A stretch of 64,000 bases of DNA from Colletes latitarsis (taxonomy: Eukaryota > Arthropoda > Insecta > Hymenoptera > Colletidae): the NCBI RefSeq assembly GCF_051014445.1, contig NW_027488377.1:682001-746000 (forward strand), written 5' to 3'. Below, piece after piece: positions 21,301 through 30,664 of the stretch. The translations under genes and the position numbers were made by a program. Numbering within the stretch: position 1 is the first letter of the stretch; every line of letters begins with the position of its first letter. The notes below the pieces were generated by a model. It had not been told where the DNA came from. It saw nothing but the letters and a program-made list of their open reading frames with translations, and searched no databases.

Positions 21301-22772
21301 CAATCAGGAAGCTAGTAAGCAAGCAGTAAGCTGGTAAGAAAGCAGCTAGTAAGCTAGTAAGCATGCAGTAAGTTAGTAAGCTTACAGTAAGATAGTGAGA
21401 ATGCAGTTAGCCAGTAAGAAAGCAGTATGCTGCCAAGAAGGCAGTTAGCTAGTATGCATGTGGTAAGCTAGTATGCAAGCAGTAAACTAGTAAGCCAGCG
21501 GTATGCTAGTAAGCAACCAGCAGGCTACTAAGAAAGCAGATAGCTATTAAACGAGCAGGAAACTAGTAATGGAGCAGCATGCTAGAAAGCCACCAGTAAA
21601 CTAGCAAGCAAGCTGTCACCTAGCATGCAAACAGAGAACTAGAAAGCGAGCAGGGAGCTAGTAAGGAATCGGTAAGCTAGCGAGCAAGCAGTAAGCGTGT
21701 AAGCTAGCCGTAGGCTAGTAAGCAAGCAGTCAGCTAGTAGGCAAGCAGTAAGGTAGTACGATAGCAGTATGCTAGTAAGCAAGCTGTAAGCTAGAAAGCA
21801 AGCAGTAAGCTGGTAAGCAAGCTGTAAGCTAGTAAACAAGCAGCAGGTTATTAAGAAAGCAGTTAGCTAGTAAGAAAGCAGGAATGTAGTAAGAAAGCAG
21901 TTAGGTAGTAGCAAGCAGTAAGCTACTAAGCAAGCAGAAAGCTAGTAAGCAAGCAGTGAGATAGTAAGAAAGCACTATGCTAGTAAGCAAGCAGTAAACT
22001 TGAAAGCAAGCAGTAAGCTAGTAAACAAGCAAGAAGTTAGTAAGGAGGTAGTGTGTTGGAATGCAAGCAGCGGGCTAGTAAGCAAGCAGTAAGCGAGTAA
22101 GCTAGCTGTAAGCTAGTAAGCGTGCAGTAAGCTAGTAAGCAAGCAGCAAGCTAGTAAGCGAGCAGTGAGATAGTAATCAAGCAGTAGGCTAGTCTGCGAG
22201 CAGGGACCTTGTAAGAGAGCAGAATGCTACTAAGCATCCAGTGAGCTAGTAAGCAACCAGTAGGATAGTAAGCAAGCTGGCAACTAGTAAGCAAACAGTA
22301 AGCTAGTAAGCGAGCAGTAATCTAGTAAGCAACCAGTAAGCATGTAAGCAAGCAGTAAGCTGGTAGGGCAGTAGTGAGCTAGTAAGCGAGCAGGGCGCTG
22401 GTAAGGATGCATTATGGTAGTAAGCAAGCGGTAAGCTAGTAAGCAAGCAGTGAGCTAGTAAGTGAGGAAGAAGCTAGTAGCAAGCAGTAAGCTTGTAAGC
22501 AAGCTGTAGGCTAGTAAGCGAGCAGGGACCCAGTAATGCAGCAGAATGCTAGTAAGCATGCAGTTAGCTAGTGAGAAACCAGTAAACTAGCATGCAAGCA
22601 GGAAGCTTGTAATGATGCAGTATGCTATAGAGCAAGCAGCGGGCTTGTAAACAAGCAGTATGCGAGTAAGCAACCAGTAAGCTAGTCAGCAAACAGTAAG
22701 CTAGAAAGCAAGCGGCAAGCTGGAAAGCATGCAGTAAGCTAGAGAGCATGCAGCAAGCAAGTAGGCAAGCAC
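21301..22772. repeat. Higher-order satellite duplication, copy 1
   Basis: Matches 23042-24722 almost base for base (offset 1741 bp at the left, about 1949 bp after a roughly 208-bp extra piece at about 23345-23550 in copy 2). It retains the uninterrupted site gcaagcactaagctagtaag at 22765, where the second copy is interrupted by R1s copy C. Confidence 0.85.
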
Positions 22773-23041
22773 TAAGCTAGTAAGCGAGGAGGATGCTGGT
22801 AGGGGAGCAGTATGCTAATAAGCAGGGAGTAAACTAGTTAGCAAGCAGTAAGCTGGTAAGGCAGTAGTGAGCTAGAGAGTAGTGAGCTAGTAAGCGAGCA
22901 GGGCGCTAGTAAGGATGCATTATGGTAGTAAGCATGCAGTGAGCTAGTAAGTGAGGAGGAAGCTAGTAGCAAGCAGTAAGCTTGTAAGCAAGCAGTAAGC
23001 TGGTAAGGCAGTAGTGAGCTAGAGAGTAGTGAGCTAGTAAA

Positions 23042-24722
23042 CAATCAGGAAGCTAGTAAGCAAGCAGTAAGCTGGTAAGAAAGCAGCTAGTAAGCTAGTA
23101 AGTATGCAGTAAGTTAGTAAGCTTACAGTAAGATAGTGAGAATGCAGTTAGCTAGTAAGAAAGCAGTATGCTGCCAAGAAGGCAGTTAGCTAGTATGCAT
23201 GTGGTAAGCTAGTATGCAAGCAGTAAACTAGTAAGCCAGCGGTATGCTAGTAAGCAACCAGCAGGCTAGTAAGAAAGCAGATAGCTATTAAGCGAGCAGG
23301 AAACTAGTAATGGAGCAGCATGCTAGAAAGCCACCAGTAAACTAGCAAGCAAGCCAAAGCTAGTAACAGAGCAGAATGTTTGTAACGTGGCAGTATGCTA
23401 GTAAGCATGCAGTAAGCTAGGAAGCAAGCAGAACGCAAGTAACATAGCAGTAAGTTAGTAACAAGACAGTAAGTTAGTAACGAAGCAGTATGCTGGAAAG
23501 CAAGCAGAATCCTAGTAAGCAAGCAGCATGCTAGCAAGAATGCAATTAGCTAGCAAGCAAGCTGTCAGCTAGCATGCAAACAGAGAACTAGAAAGCGAGC
23601 AGGGAGCTAGTAAGGAATCGGTAAGCTAGCGAGCAAGCAGTAAGCGTGTAAGCTAGCCGTAGGCTAGTAAGCAAGCAGTCAGCTAGTAGGCAAGCAGTAA
23701 GGTAGTAAGATAGCAGTATGCTAGTAAGCAAGCTGTAAGCTAGAAAGCAAGCAGTAAGCTGGTAAGCAAGCTGTAAGCTAGTAAACAAGCAGCAGGTTAT
23801 TAAGAAAGCAGTTAGCTAGTAAGAAAGCAGGAATGTAGTAAGAAAGCAGTTAGGTAGTAGCAAGCAGTAAGCTACTAAGCAAGCAGAAAGCTAGTAAGCA
23901 AGCAGTGAGCTAGTAAGAAAGCACTATGCTAGTAAGCAAGCAGTAAACTTGAAAGCAAGCAGTAAGCTAGTAAACAAGCAAGAAGTTAGTAAGGAGGTAG
24001 TGTGTTGGAATGCAAGCAGCGGGCTAGTAAGCAAGCAGTAAGCGAGTAAGCTAGCTGTAAGCTAGTAAGCGTGCAGTAAGCTAGTATGCAAGCAGCAAGC
24101 TAGTAAGCGAGCAGTGAGATAGTAATCAAGCAGTAGGCTAGTATGCGAGCAGGGACCTTGTAAGAGAGCAGAATGCTACTAAGCATCCAGTGAGCTAGTA
24201 AGCAACCAGTAGGATAGTAAGCAAGCTGGCAACTAGTAAGCAAACAGTAAGCTAGTAAGCGAGCAGTAATCTAGTAAGCAACCAGTAAGCATGTAAGCAA
24301 GCAGTAAGCTGGTAGGGCAGTAGTGAGCTAGTAAGCGAGCAGGGCGCTGGTAAGGATGCATTATGGTAGTAAGCAAGCGGTAAGCTAGTAAGCAAGCAGT
24401 GAGCTAGTAAGTGAGGAAGAAGCTAGTAGCAAGCAGTAAGCTTGTAAGCAAGCTGTAGGCTAGTAAGCGAGCAGGGACCCAGTAATGCAGCAGAATGCTA
24501 GTAAGCATGCAGTTAGCTAGTGAGAAACCAGTAAACTAGCATGCAAGCAGGAAGCTTGTAAGTATGCAGTATGCTATAGAGCAAGCAGCGGGCTTGTAAA
24601 CAAGCAGTATGCGAGTAAGCAACCAGTAAGCTAGTCAGCAAACAGTAAGCTAGAAAGCAAGCGGCAAGCTGGAAAGCATGCAGTAAGCTAGAGAGCATGC
24701 AGCAAGCAAGTAGGCAAGCACT
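23042..24722. repeat. Higher-order satellite duplication, copy 2
   Basis: Second member of the pair, ending at gcaagcact, where the 5' end of R1s copy C begins. Confidence 0.85.
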
Positions 24723-24802
24723 TCCCTCAGGGGCGGCCAGCCTTTCAGCTGCAGTACGGGCTTAACGAACCCGGGGTACCCGAGTCATACACACACCGTA
24801 AG

Positions 24803-24876
24803 CCTCCTGTTGGTCGTCACAACGACCCATTCACAATTCCCTATTGGTTTTGTGAATGGTACGTGACGGCAGGAGG
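24803..24876 (+). promoter_or_regulatory. Long hairpin in the R1s 5' UTR
   Basis: Three collinear stem blocks: CCTCCTG 24803-24809 with CAGGAGG 24870-24876, CGTCAC 24815-24820 with GTGACG 24863-24868, and CCATTCACAA 24827-24836 with TTGTGAATGG 24850-24859. In the older copy F the two outer blocks are kept while the inner one has decayed. Its role is unknown; packaging or translation control are possibilities. Confidence 0.65.
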
Positions 24877-25106
24877 AACGGGGGTCTTGGCTTAACCGCC
24901 TGGGCCACGAGTATGGCGACTCTATAAAATCGCCCTCCAATCCTAAGCTATGGTGCGCGGCGATGGGATGCATGGTTGGGGGAGAAGGCCCAATCCCAAG
25001 CGACCACCTCCGGGGAACCTGCCGAACCCCCGGAGTATTAGGCTTACCCGGGTAAGGCGGCTCTGCCCGGGTGGACCTTTATTTCCGACCATCTCGTGGG
25101 ACTATT

Positions 25107-26954
25107 ATGGACACAGAAAATAAAATGGGGATGGGGCGGGTTTTGTCGGTTGGGGAGGACGGAGACGGGGTTGGGGTTAGGGTGGCGGCGCTCGCGCCCC
25201 ACTCAGCGCCAGGTCCGGCTTCGTGGAGGGTGGAGGAGGACGACGAGACGGCGTCGGTGTTGTCCTTCTCCACCAGCACGAGCCACATAGGCTCTAAGAG
25301 GAAGAGGACGGGGCAGGCCGTCGTCGAGGTGGGCGGGGCGATGAGCCCGTCGGTGAGGCTGAGTTGCCTCAGGGACGAGGTGACCGAGGAGATATCGGAG
25401 AGGATCTCCTCGTCCCTGAGGCGGGTGGAGAAAGTCGCCGCTGCCTGCGCCTTTAAGGGGCAGAAAAGCGGTGGCGCGGAGGCCCTGAAGGCCGCGGCGG
25501 AGGAAATGAGGGAGGCGGCGCGGGAGCTCAGAGGGCGGAACGCCCGTCTGCAGCTCCTGTTGGAGGAGGAGCGACAGGGGAGGAGGAGGGCAGAGGCGCT
25601 GTGGAACAGCGCGGCCCTCCCTCCCATCCTCCCTCCTCCTCCACCGCCGCGTCCCTCGGCGGAGGTAAATAAGCGGAGTGCGGCGGCAGTGGTGCGGGGC
25701 ACCGCGGGCCCCTCCACCAGCACTCCGCCCGTGAAGAAGTCCCCGTCCTCCTCAGAGGACGATCTTCTGAGGAGGATTGGGGACATGATTGATGGCAAGC
25801 TGGCCGCCTTCCGGGAGGAGCTCCTCGCCGGAAGAGCGGTCAGCAGGAAGGCGGTGCCTCCCCGACCTGTTCCGGTACAGTCGGGGAAGGCAAAGAAGGG
25901 CGGAGTGAAGGCTCCGCCCAGCGTTGCGGCACCGGGGCCCCGGATCGCGACCCCCAAGGGGGGTGGTGTACCCGTGGTCGCGTCCTCCACAGCACCCTCC
26001 CAAGGGGGGGTGGCGTGGAGTGAGGTGGTGGGGCGGAAGGCGAAGCGGGCGGCGAGGAAGGCCTCGCAACCGCAGCCTCCGCCTCCGCCGGCGGCGGACA
26101 AGGTAAAGGCCGCGAAGGTCGGGAAGGCACGACCAGGTCGTCCCCCAAAAACGGCAGCGGTGACGCTGACCGTTGCGCAGGGGGGCGACCTGACCCTCGC
26201 GGAGGCGATGCGGCTCGCCAGGGAGAATATCTCCCTGGAAGAGCTGGGCATCGCCTCCGTGAGGGCGAAGAGGGCCGTGACCGGGGGTCTCTTGCTGGAG
26301 ATCCCCGGTGCAGAAGGCGGCGCGAAGGCGGATCGTCTCGCCCAGAGGCTCCGGGAGCAGCTGGGCGAGCGAGGTGTCCGGGTCGCCCGGCCCACGAAGC
26401 GCACGGAGATGCGCGTTTGTGGGCTGGACGACTCGGTCAGCGCACAGGATGTGTCCCGTGCCCTTGCGAGGGCGGGGGACTGTCCTGTGGAGGACCTGCG
26501 GATCGGAGAGATCCGCAGGTCGCCCTCCGGCCTCGGGTCGGTGTGGGCCCGGTGCCCCCTCTCCGCCGCCCGTAAGGTGGCGGAATCCGGGAGGGTGTTG
26601 GTGGGGTGGGTTTCGGCGCGAGTGGAAATCCTCGCGCCGCGCCCGCTCCAGTGTCACCGCTGCCTCGAATTGGGGCACGTGAGGCAGTGGTGCACCTCGC
26701 CGGTAAAGCGGTGCCAAAGAGCACCGTGCGAGCCAGTGCTCGGCGGCCCCCCACTGCCCGCTGTGTGCGGACATGGGGAGGCCAGCCGATCACAGGGTGG
26801 GGTGCAAGAAGTGCTCCCCCCCCCCTCCCGGAAGGAGAGGAAGAGGCGGGCTGCACCGGCTCCGGTGCCGAGGGCGGTGGCATCGTCCTCCATGGAGGTG
26901 GACGGTGCTACGGGGACGGACGGCCGGGAGGAGGCTGGCGCGGCCATTAATTAA
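25107..26954 (+). CDS. ORF1 (gag-like) of copy C
   Basis: 615 codons from ATG 25107 to the TAA inside TAATG. Serine/acidic N-terminus, coiled-coil, proline run and conserved gag domain are as in copy B. The first knuckle (CHRCLELGHVRQWC) is intact. Directly after it a 23-bp net deletion shifts the frame, so the protein loses knuckles 2 and 3. A C run three bases longer than in copy B then brings the reading back to the ancestral C-terminal frame, ending DGREEAGAAIN just at the ORF2 start. The open frame is thus not a fully working gag, although it ends in the ancestral position. Confidence 0.85.
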   Translation: MDTENKMGMGRVLSVGEDGDGVGVRVAALAPHSAPGPASWRVEEDDETASVLSFSTSTSHIGSKRKRTGQAVVEVGGAMSPSVRLSCLRDEVTEEISERISSSLRRVEKVAAACAFKGQKSGGAEALKAAAEEMREAARELRGRNARLQLLLEEERQGRRRAEALWNSAALPPILPPPPPPRPSAEVNKRSAAAVVRGTAGPSTSTPPVKKSPSSSEDDLLRRIGDMIDGKLAAFREELLAGRAVSRKAVPPRPVPVQSGKAKKGGVKAPPSVAAPGPRIATPKGGGVPVVASSTAPSQGGVAWSEVVGRKAKRAARKASQPQPPPPPAADKVKAAKVGKARPGRPPKTAAVTLTVAQGGDLTLAEAMRLARENISLEELGIASVRAKRAVTGGLLLEIPGAEGGAKADRLAQRLREQLGERGVRVARPTKRTEMRVCGLDDSVSAQDVSRALARAGDCPVEDLRIGEIRRSPSGLGSVWARCPLSAARKVAESGRVLVGWVSARVEILAPRPLQCHRCLELGHVRQWCTSPVKRCQRAPCEPVLGGPPLPAVCGHGEASRSQGGVQEVLPPPSRKERKRRAAPAPVPRAVASSSMEVDGATGTDGREEAGAAIN

Positions 26955-26956
26955 TG
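26952..26956 (+). promoter_or_regulatory. TAATG stop-start overlap in copy C
   Basis: The ORF1 stop and ORF2 start share one A. Here the upstream frame really ends at this TAA, so the pentamer could act in stop-start reinitiation as described for SART1. Confidence 0.8.
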
Positions 26957-29900
26957 CCGCCCCGCCTCCTCCTCCAGGCCAACCTCAACCACTGCCGCGC
27001 GGCACAGGACTTGATGTCCCAAGTCCTCGCGGAGTGGGGGGTTGGCCTGGCGGTCGCCGCCGAGCCGTACCGCGTCCCTGATCACCCTCATTGGGTGGGC
27101 GACGCGGACGGCTTGGTGGCGACGGTATGGGGAGGGGGCGACGGGTCCCCACCGTTCTTGTTGGAGCGCGGTCGGGGATTCGTCGCCGTGGACTGGGGGG
27201 GAGTCGCTGTGGTGGGGTGCTACATTTCGCCCCGTAGCGGTCACGCTGCGTTTGAGCTGTACTTGGCCGAGGTCGCGGCATGCGTGCAGCGCTGCGCGGC
27301 CCGGCCGGTGCTGGTCCTGGGGGATTTTAATGCCAAGTCGGTGGCTTGGGGATCCCCCAGGACCTCCGTTCGCGGCGGGATCCTGGGCGATTGGGCGGCG
27401 GGGCTCGACCTCCGGGTATTGAATCGGGGGTCGGAGCACACATGCGTGCGGCGATATGGGGGGTCCATCGTGGATGTTGGATTCGCGACCCCCAACGCCG
27501 TGCGCATGGTGTCGGGTTGGCACGTGGTCGCGGGGGCAGAGACACTCTCCGATCACCGGTACATCCGGATGGAGGTCTCTGCCGCCGCGGGTGCATCCCG
27601 ACACGGCCGCCTGCGTGGCACCCCACCACGCCGCTGGGCGCTTCGGCGCCTGGACAAGGACGCCCTGATGGCAGCTGCCCTCGCTGCAACTTGGCCGCAG
27701 GGAGCGGCCGAGTTGCCGAGCATAGAGGAGGAGGTCGCCCGGCTCGGAGCATTGGTCGCGGGTATTTGCGACGCGGCGATGCCTCGGGTCGGGCGGGCTT
27801 CTCCTCGCCGGGCGGTGTACTGGTGGTCGGACGCGATCGCGGAGTTGCGAGTCGCGACTGTCCGCGCCCGACGCCAGTACACCCGCGCGCGCCGTCGTCA
27901 ACGTACAGGCGACGGCGTGGCGCGAGCGAGGGCAGCTGATGACCTGTATGGAGCATACCGCGTGGCACGGGTTGCTCTGCAGGTCGCCATCAAACGGGCC
28001 AAGACCCGGGCATGGAAGGAGCTCCTCCAGACCCTTGTTGACGATCCATGGGGGCGTCCATATAAGGTGGTGCTGAATAAGCTCCGCCCGTGGGCGCCCC
28101 CCGTCACCGAGGGTCTTGACCCCCGGCTGCTGGAGGACGTGGTCAATACACTCTTCCCAATTGGGGAGAGGGGACCGCGTCCTCCGGCGGTGGCGGCTGT
28201 CCCAGTGGAGTGGACGGCCGAGCTGGGGGTCACGCAGGAGGAGCTGGCAGCGGCCATCAGACGGCTCGGGGTTCGTAACACGGCCCCGGGTCCGGATGGT
28301 GTGCCCGGCCGGGTTTGGGTCTTGACCCAGGGCGTCCTTGGGGCCGACCTCAGGCGGTTGTTCGACCGCTGCCTGAGGGACGGGCGATTCCCCCCCAGTT
28401 GGAAGGTGGCGAGGATGGTCCTCCTCCGGAAGGAGGGTCGGCCCGCGGAGTCTCCCTCCGCATACCGGCCCATTTGTCTCCTCGACGAAGTGGGCAAGCT
28501 CTTCGAGCGGGTGATTGCTGCCCGCCTCGTCGAGCACCTGTCGCGGGGTGATCCCGGTCTGGCCGACTGCCAGTTCGGTTTCCGGGGGGGCCGATCGACT
28601 ATCGACGCGATAGGTCGTGTGAGGGCCCTCTCGGGGGCGGCCGTCTCCCGGGGAGGGGTGGCATTGGCAATATCCTTGGATATTGCCAATGCCTTTAACA
28701 CCCTCCCCTGGGAAGAGATAAGGAGGGGACTCGAATATCATCGGGTCCCCCCTTGTCTCAGGGCGGTCGTCGGGGATTATCTCCGCGGCAGGTGGATCGA
28801 GTATCCGGGCCGGGATGGTGATATGCGGAGGGAGGTGTACTGCGGAGTTCCGCAGGGGTCGGTCCTCGGGCCACTCCTGTGGAACATCGCGTACGACTCG
28901 GTGTTGCGGGCCGGCCTCCCCGACGGCGTCAGCACGGTGTGTTATGCGGATGACACACTGGCGCTGGCCGTCGGGGCGCACTGGGGGAGGGCCATGCGTC
29001 GCGCGGAGGAGGGGTCGCAACGCGTCGTCGACCGGATCAGGGGGATGGGGATGACGGTGGCGGTCCATAAGACCGAGGTGATTGCGTTTCATTCACCTCG
29101 GCAGGATCCGCCACCCCCTCTGATCCGGGTGGGTGGGGCTGACATCGAGGTGAAGCCCCAGATCAGGTATCTAGGGCTGATCCTCGATAGCCACTGGCGT
29201 TTCGAGGTGCATTTCCGCTGCCTGGTCCCCCGGTTGGAAAGGATGGTTGCGGCTCTGGGCCGGATCCTGCCCAACCTGGGGGGCCCGGCGGGCCGAGTTC
29301 GTCACCTCTATGTGGCAATGGTCCAGTCGGTGGCCCTATACGGGGCCCCCGTCTGGGCGGACGACCTGGCTGCCTCCCGGCGCAGCATGACTATGCTGCG
29401 TCGGGTGCAGAGGCGCATGGCGCTCAGGGTCGTCCGCGGGTATCGGACCGTGTCACATGAGGCGGCGACGGTTCTAGCGGGGATGCCGCCCATGGACCTG
29501 CTCGCGCGGTCGCACGCGGTGATGTACCGGCACCGCGTCGACCGTCGCGCGGGGGTGGGGGCGGTCCCGGGCGGGCAGGAACCTGCTTGGGGCGATTTGA
29601 AGCGCCAGGCCCGGCAGTCCGTGTTGCTCGCGTGGCAGGAGCGGCTGGCTCTGCCAACCGCGGGGCACCGGACTGTCGGGGCGGTTCGGCCACTCCTGAA
29701 GGAGTGGCTGGACAGAGGCCATGGCAGCCTCACCTACCGGATGGCACAGGTATTTTCCGGGCATGGCAGCTTCGGAAGATACCTGTGCCGGATAGGGAAG
29801 GAGCCGACGGCGCGTTGCTGCCACTGCGACGCTGAGCAGGACACGGCGGATCATACCCTGGAGGTATACCCCGCGTGGGAGGGGGAGCGCCGTGTCCTGG

Positions 29901-30133
29901 TCGGCGTCGTCGGGCGGGATGTCTCGCTGCCGGGCGTGGTGCGCGCCATGCTCGGCAGCGAGGAGAAGTGGAGGGCCGTGGCCTCCTTCTGCGAGAACGT
30001 AATGTTGCAGAAGGAGGCCGCGGGGAGGGAGCGCGAGCTTCAGCGGCGCGCTGAAGCTCGCGCTCGTGCGGTGGCCCGAGGTCGTCGCCCGGTCGCGAGG
30101 CGTCGCGGGCGGCCGCCTCGGCGTGGCGGATGA
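26954..30133 (+). CDS. ORF2: AP endonuclease-reverse transcriptase of R1s, intact
   Basis: 1059 residues without a break. Residues 5-208 form the apurinic-type endonuclease (N at QANLN 8-12, catalytic E37 in AAEPY, GDFNAKS 123-129, SIVDVGF about 171-177, SDH 199-201) that would nick the target. The RT follows: NTAPGPDGVPG about 442, QFGFRGGRST about 539, SLDIANAF with catalytic Asp about 575, GVPQGSVLGPLL about 631, YADD 664-667. The C-terminus has the R1-type finger at about 955-974, but its last cysteine is tyrosine (LEVYPAW; LEVC in copies A, B, D, G), which probably weakens it. There is no RNase H domain, as usual in this clade. It is the only copy here with an uninterrupted ORF2. The protein would work in cis on element RNA in the nucleus. 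Confidence 0.96.
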   Translation: MPPRLLLQANLNHCRAAQDLMSQVLAEWGVGLAVAAEPYRVPDHPHWVGDADGLVATVWGGGDGSPPFLLERGRGFVAVDWGGVAVVGCYISPRSGHAAFELYLAEVAACVQRCAARPVLVLGDFNAKSVAWGSPRTSVRGGILGDWAAGLDLRVLNRGSEHTCVRRYGGSIVDVGFATPNAVRMVSGWHVVAGAETLSDHRYIRMEVSAAAGASRHGRLRGTPPRRWALRRLDKDALMAAALAATWPQGAAELPSIEEEVARLGALVAGICDAAMPRVGRASPRRAVYWWSDAIAELRVATVRARRQYTRARRRQRTGDGVARARAADDLYGAYRVARVALQVAIKRAKTRAWKELLQTLVDDPWGRPYKVVLNKLRPWAPPVTEGLDPRLLEDVVNTLFPIGERGPRPPAVAAVPVEWTAELGVTQEELAAAIRRLGVRNTAPGPDGVPGRVWVLTQGVLGADLRRLFDRCLRDGRFPPSWKVARMVLLRKEGRPAESPSAYRPICLLDEVGKLFERVIAARLVEHLSRGDPGLADCQFGFRGGRSTIDAIGRVRALSGAAVSRGGVALAISLDIANAFNTLPWEEIRRGLEYHRVPPCLRAVVGDYLRGRWIEYPGRDGDMRREVYCGVPQGSVLGPLLWNIAYDSVLRAGLPDGVSTVCYADDTLALAVGAHWGRAMRRAEEGSQRVVDRIRGMGMTVAVHKTEVIAFHSPRQDPPPPLIRVGGADIEVKPQIRYLGLILDSHWRFEVHFRCLVPRLERMVAALGRILPNLGGPAGRVRHLYVAMVQSVALYGAPVWADDLAASRRSMTMLRRVQRRMALRVVRGYRTVSHEAATVLAGMPPMDLLARSHAVMYRHRVDRRAGVGAVPGGQEPAWGDLKRQARQSVLLAWQERLALPTAGHRTVGAVRPLLKEWLDRGHGSLTYRMAQVFSGHGSFGRYLCRIGKEPTARCCHCDAEQDTADHTLEVYPAWEGERRVLVGVVGRDVSLPGVVRAMLGSEEKWRAVASFCENVMLQKEAAGRERELQRRAEARARAVARGRRPVARRRGRPPRRGG

Positions 30134-30664
30134 CCTAGGCTGGGAGGGGGGTCCTGAGGAGACCCTCCTCCCGCCAGGCGGCGCCGGGTCGGACCGGTTG
30201 GGGGTAGGAGTGCCTCCCCCTACCGGTCCGACGCAAGGGGAGGCACCCTCGGCGGTCTGGTGCGGCCATGAACGCCCGGCCGCCGAGGGGTGGAAACGGG
30301 GTCGCGGGCGGTTGCGAGTTGGGGCTCGCAGCCGCCACTAAATGCGGCCCCGGGAAGGATAGCGGCGGGATGGAGTGGCCCCGTCCCGCCGCTATGAGGC
30401 AGCGTGTCTACTGGGGGGACCGATTGTCCCCCCGGGGGATGGGCGCGAAAGCGCGGGCACGGGGAGGATACCGGAAGAATGCTTCGAGCGATTCCCGGTA
30501 TCCTCCCAAAGCGTGTCGAAGGGTCACCGTGGGGTTTTTAGTGGGTAGGTCCCGCGCCTGTCGTTGTACTGGCGCGGGGAATCCCACACACCCCTCCCAC
30601 CTCTCCCCAAGGAGGTGGGAGGGAGTCTTTCGAAGATTTTCCCCACGACAAAAAAAAAAAAAAA
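30134..30664 (+). promoter_or_regulatory. 3' UTR and poly(A) tail of copy C
   Basis: Same hairpin series as copy B, ending cccacgac followed by 15 A. Both 12-bp stems (atagcggcggga and ggaggataccgg with their complements) are intact. Confidence 0.8.

Larger units (their letters stand above)
20585..24722 (-). repeat. 19-bp satellite, inverted, with a higher-order duplication
   Basis: A 4.1-kb array in the GCAAGCAGTAAGCTAGTAA orientation, beginning with the right-hand AGTAC duplication (20585-20589). It contains two nearly identical segments, listed separately, showing recent segmental amplification. No genes. Confidence 0.95.
24723..30664 (+). mobile_element. R1s copy C, full length with intact ORF2
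   Basis: 5942 bp from the family 5' end (tccctcagggg) to a 15-A tail at 30650-30664. 5' UTR to 25106, ORF1 25107-26954, ORF2 26954-30133, hairpin 3' UTR to 30649. The 5' flank is satellite, with the empty site preserved at about 22765-22784. The 3' flank is Gypsy pol, beginning with a 15-bp sequence whose partner lies beside copy D. The present element is therefore a recombinant of two insertions. Confidence 0.95.
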
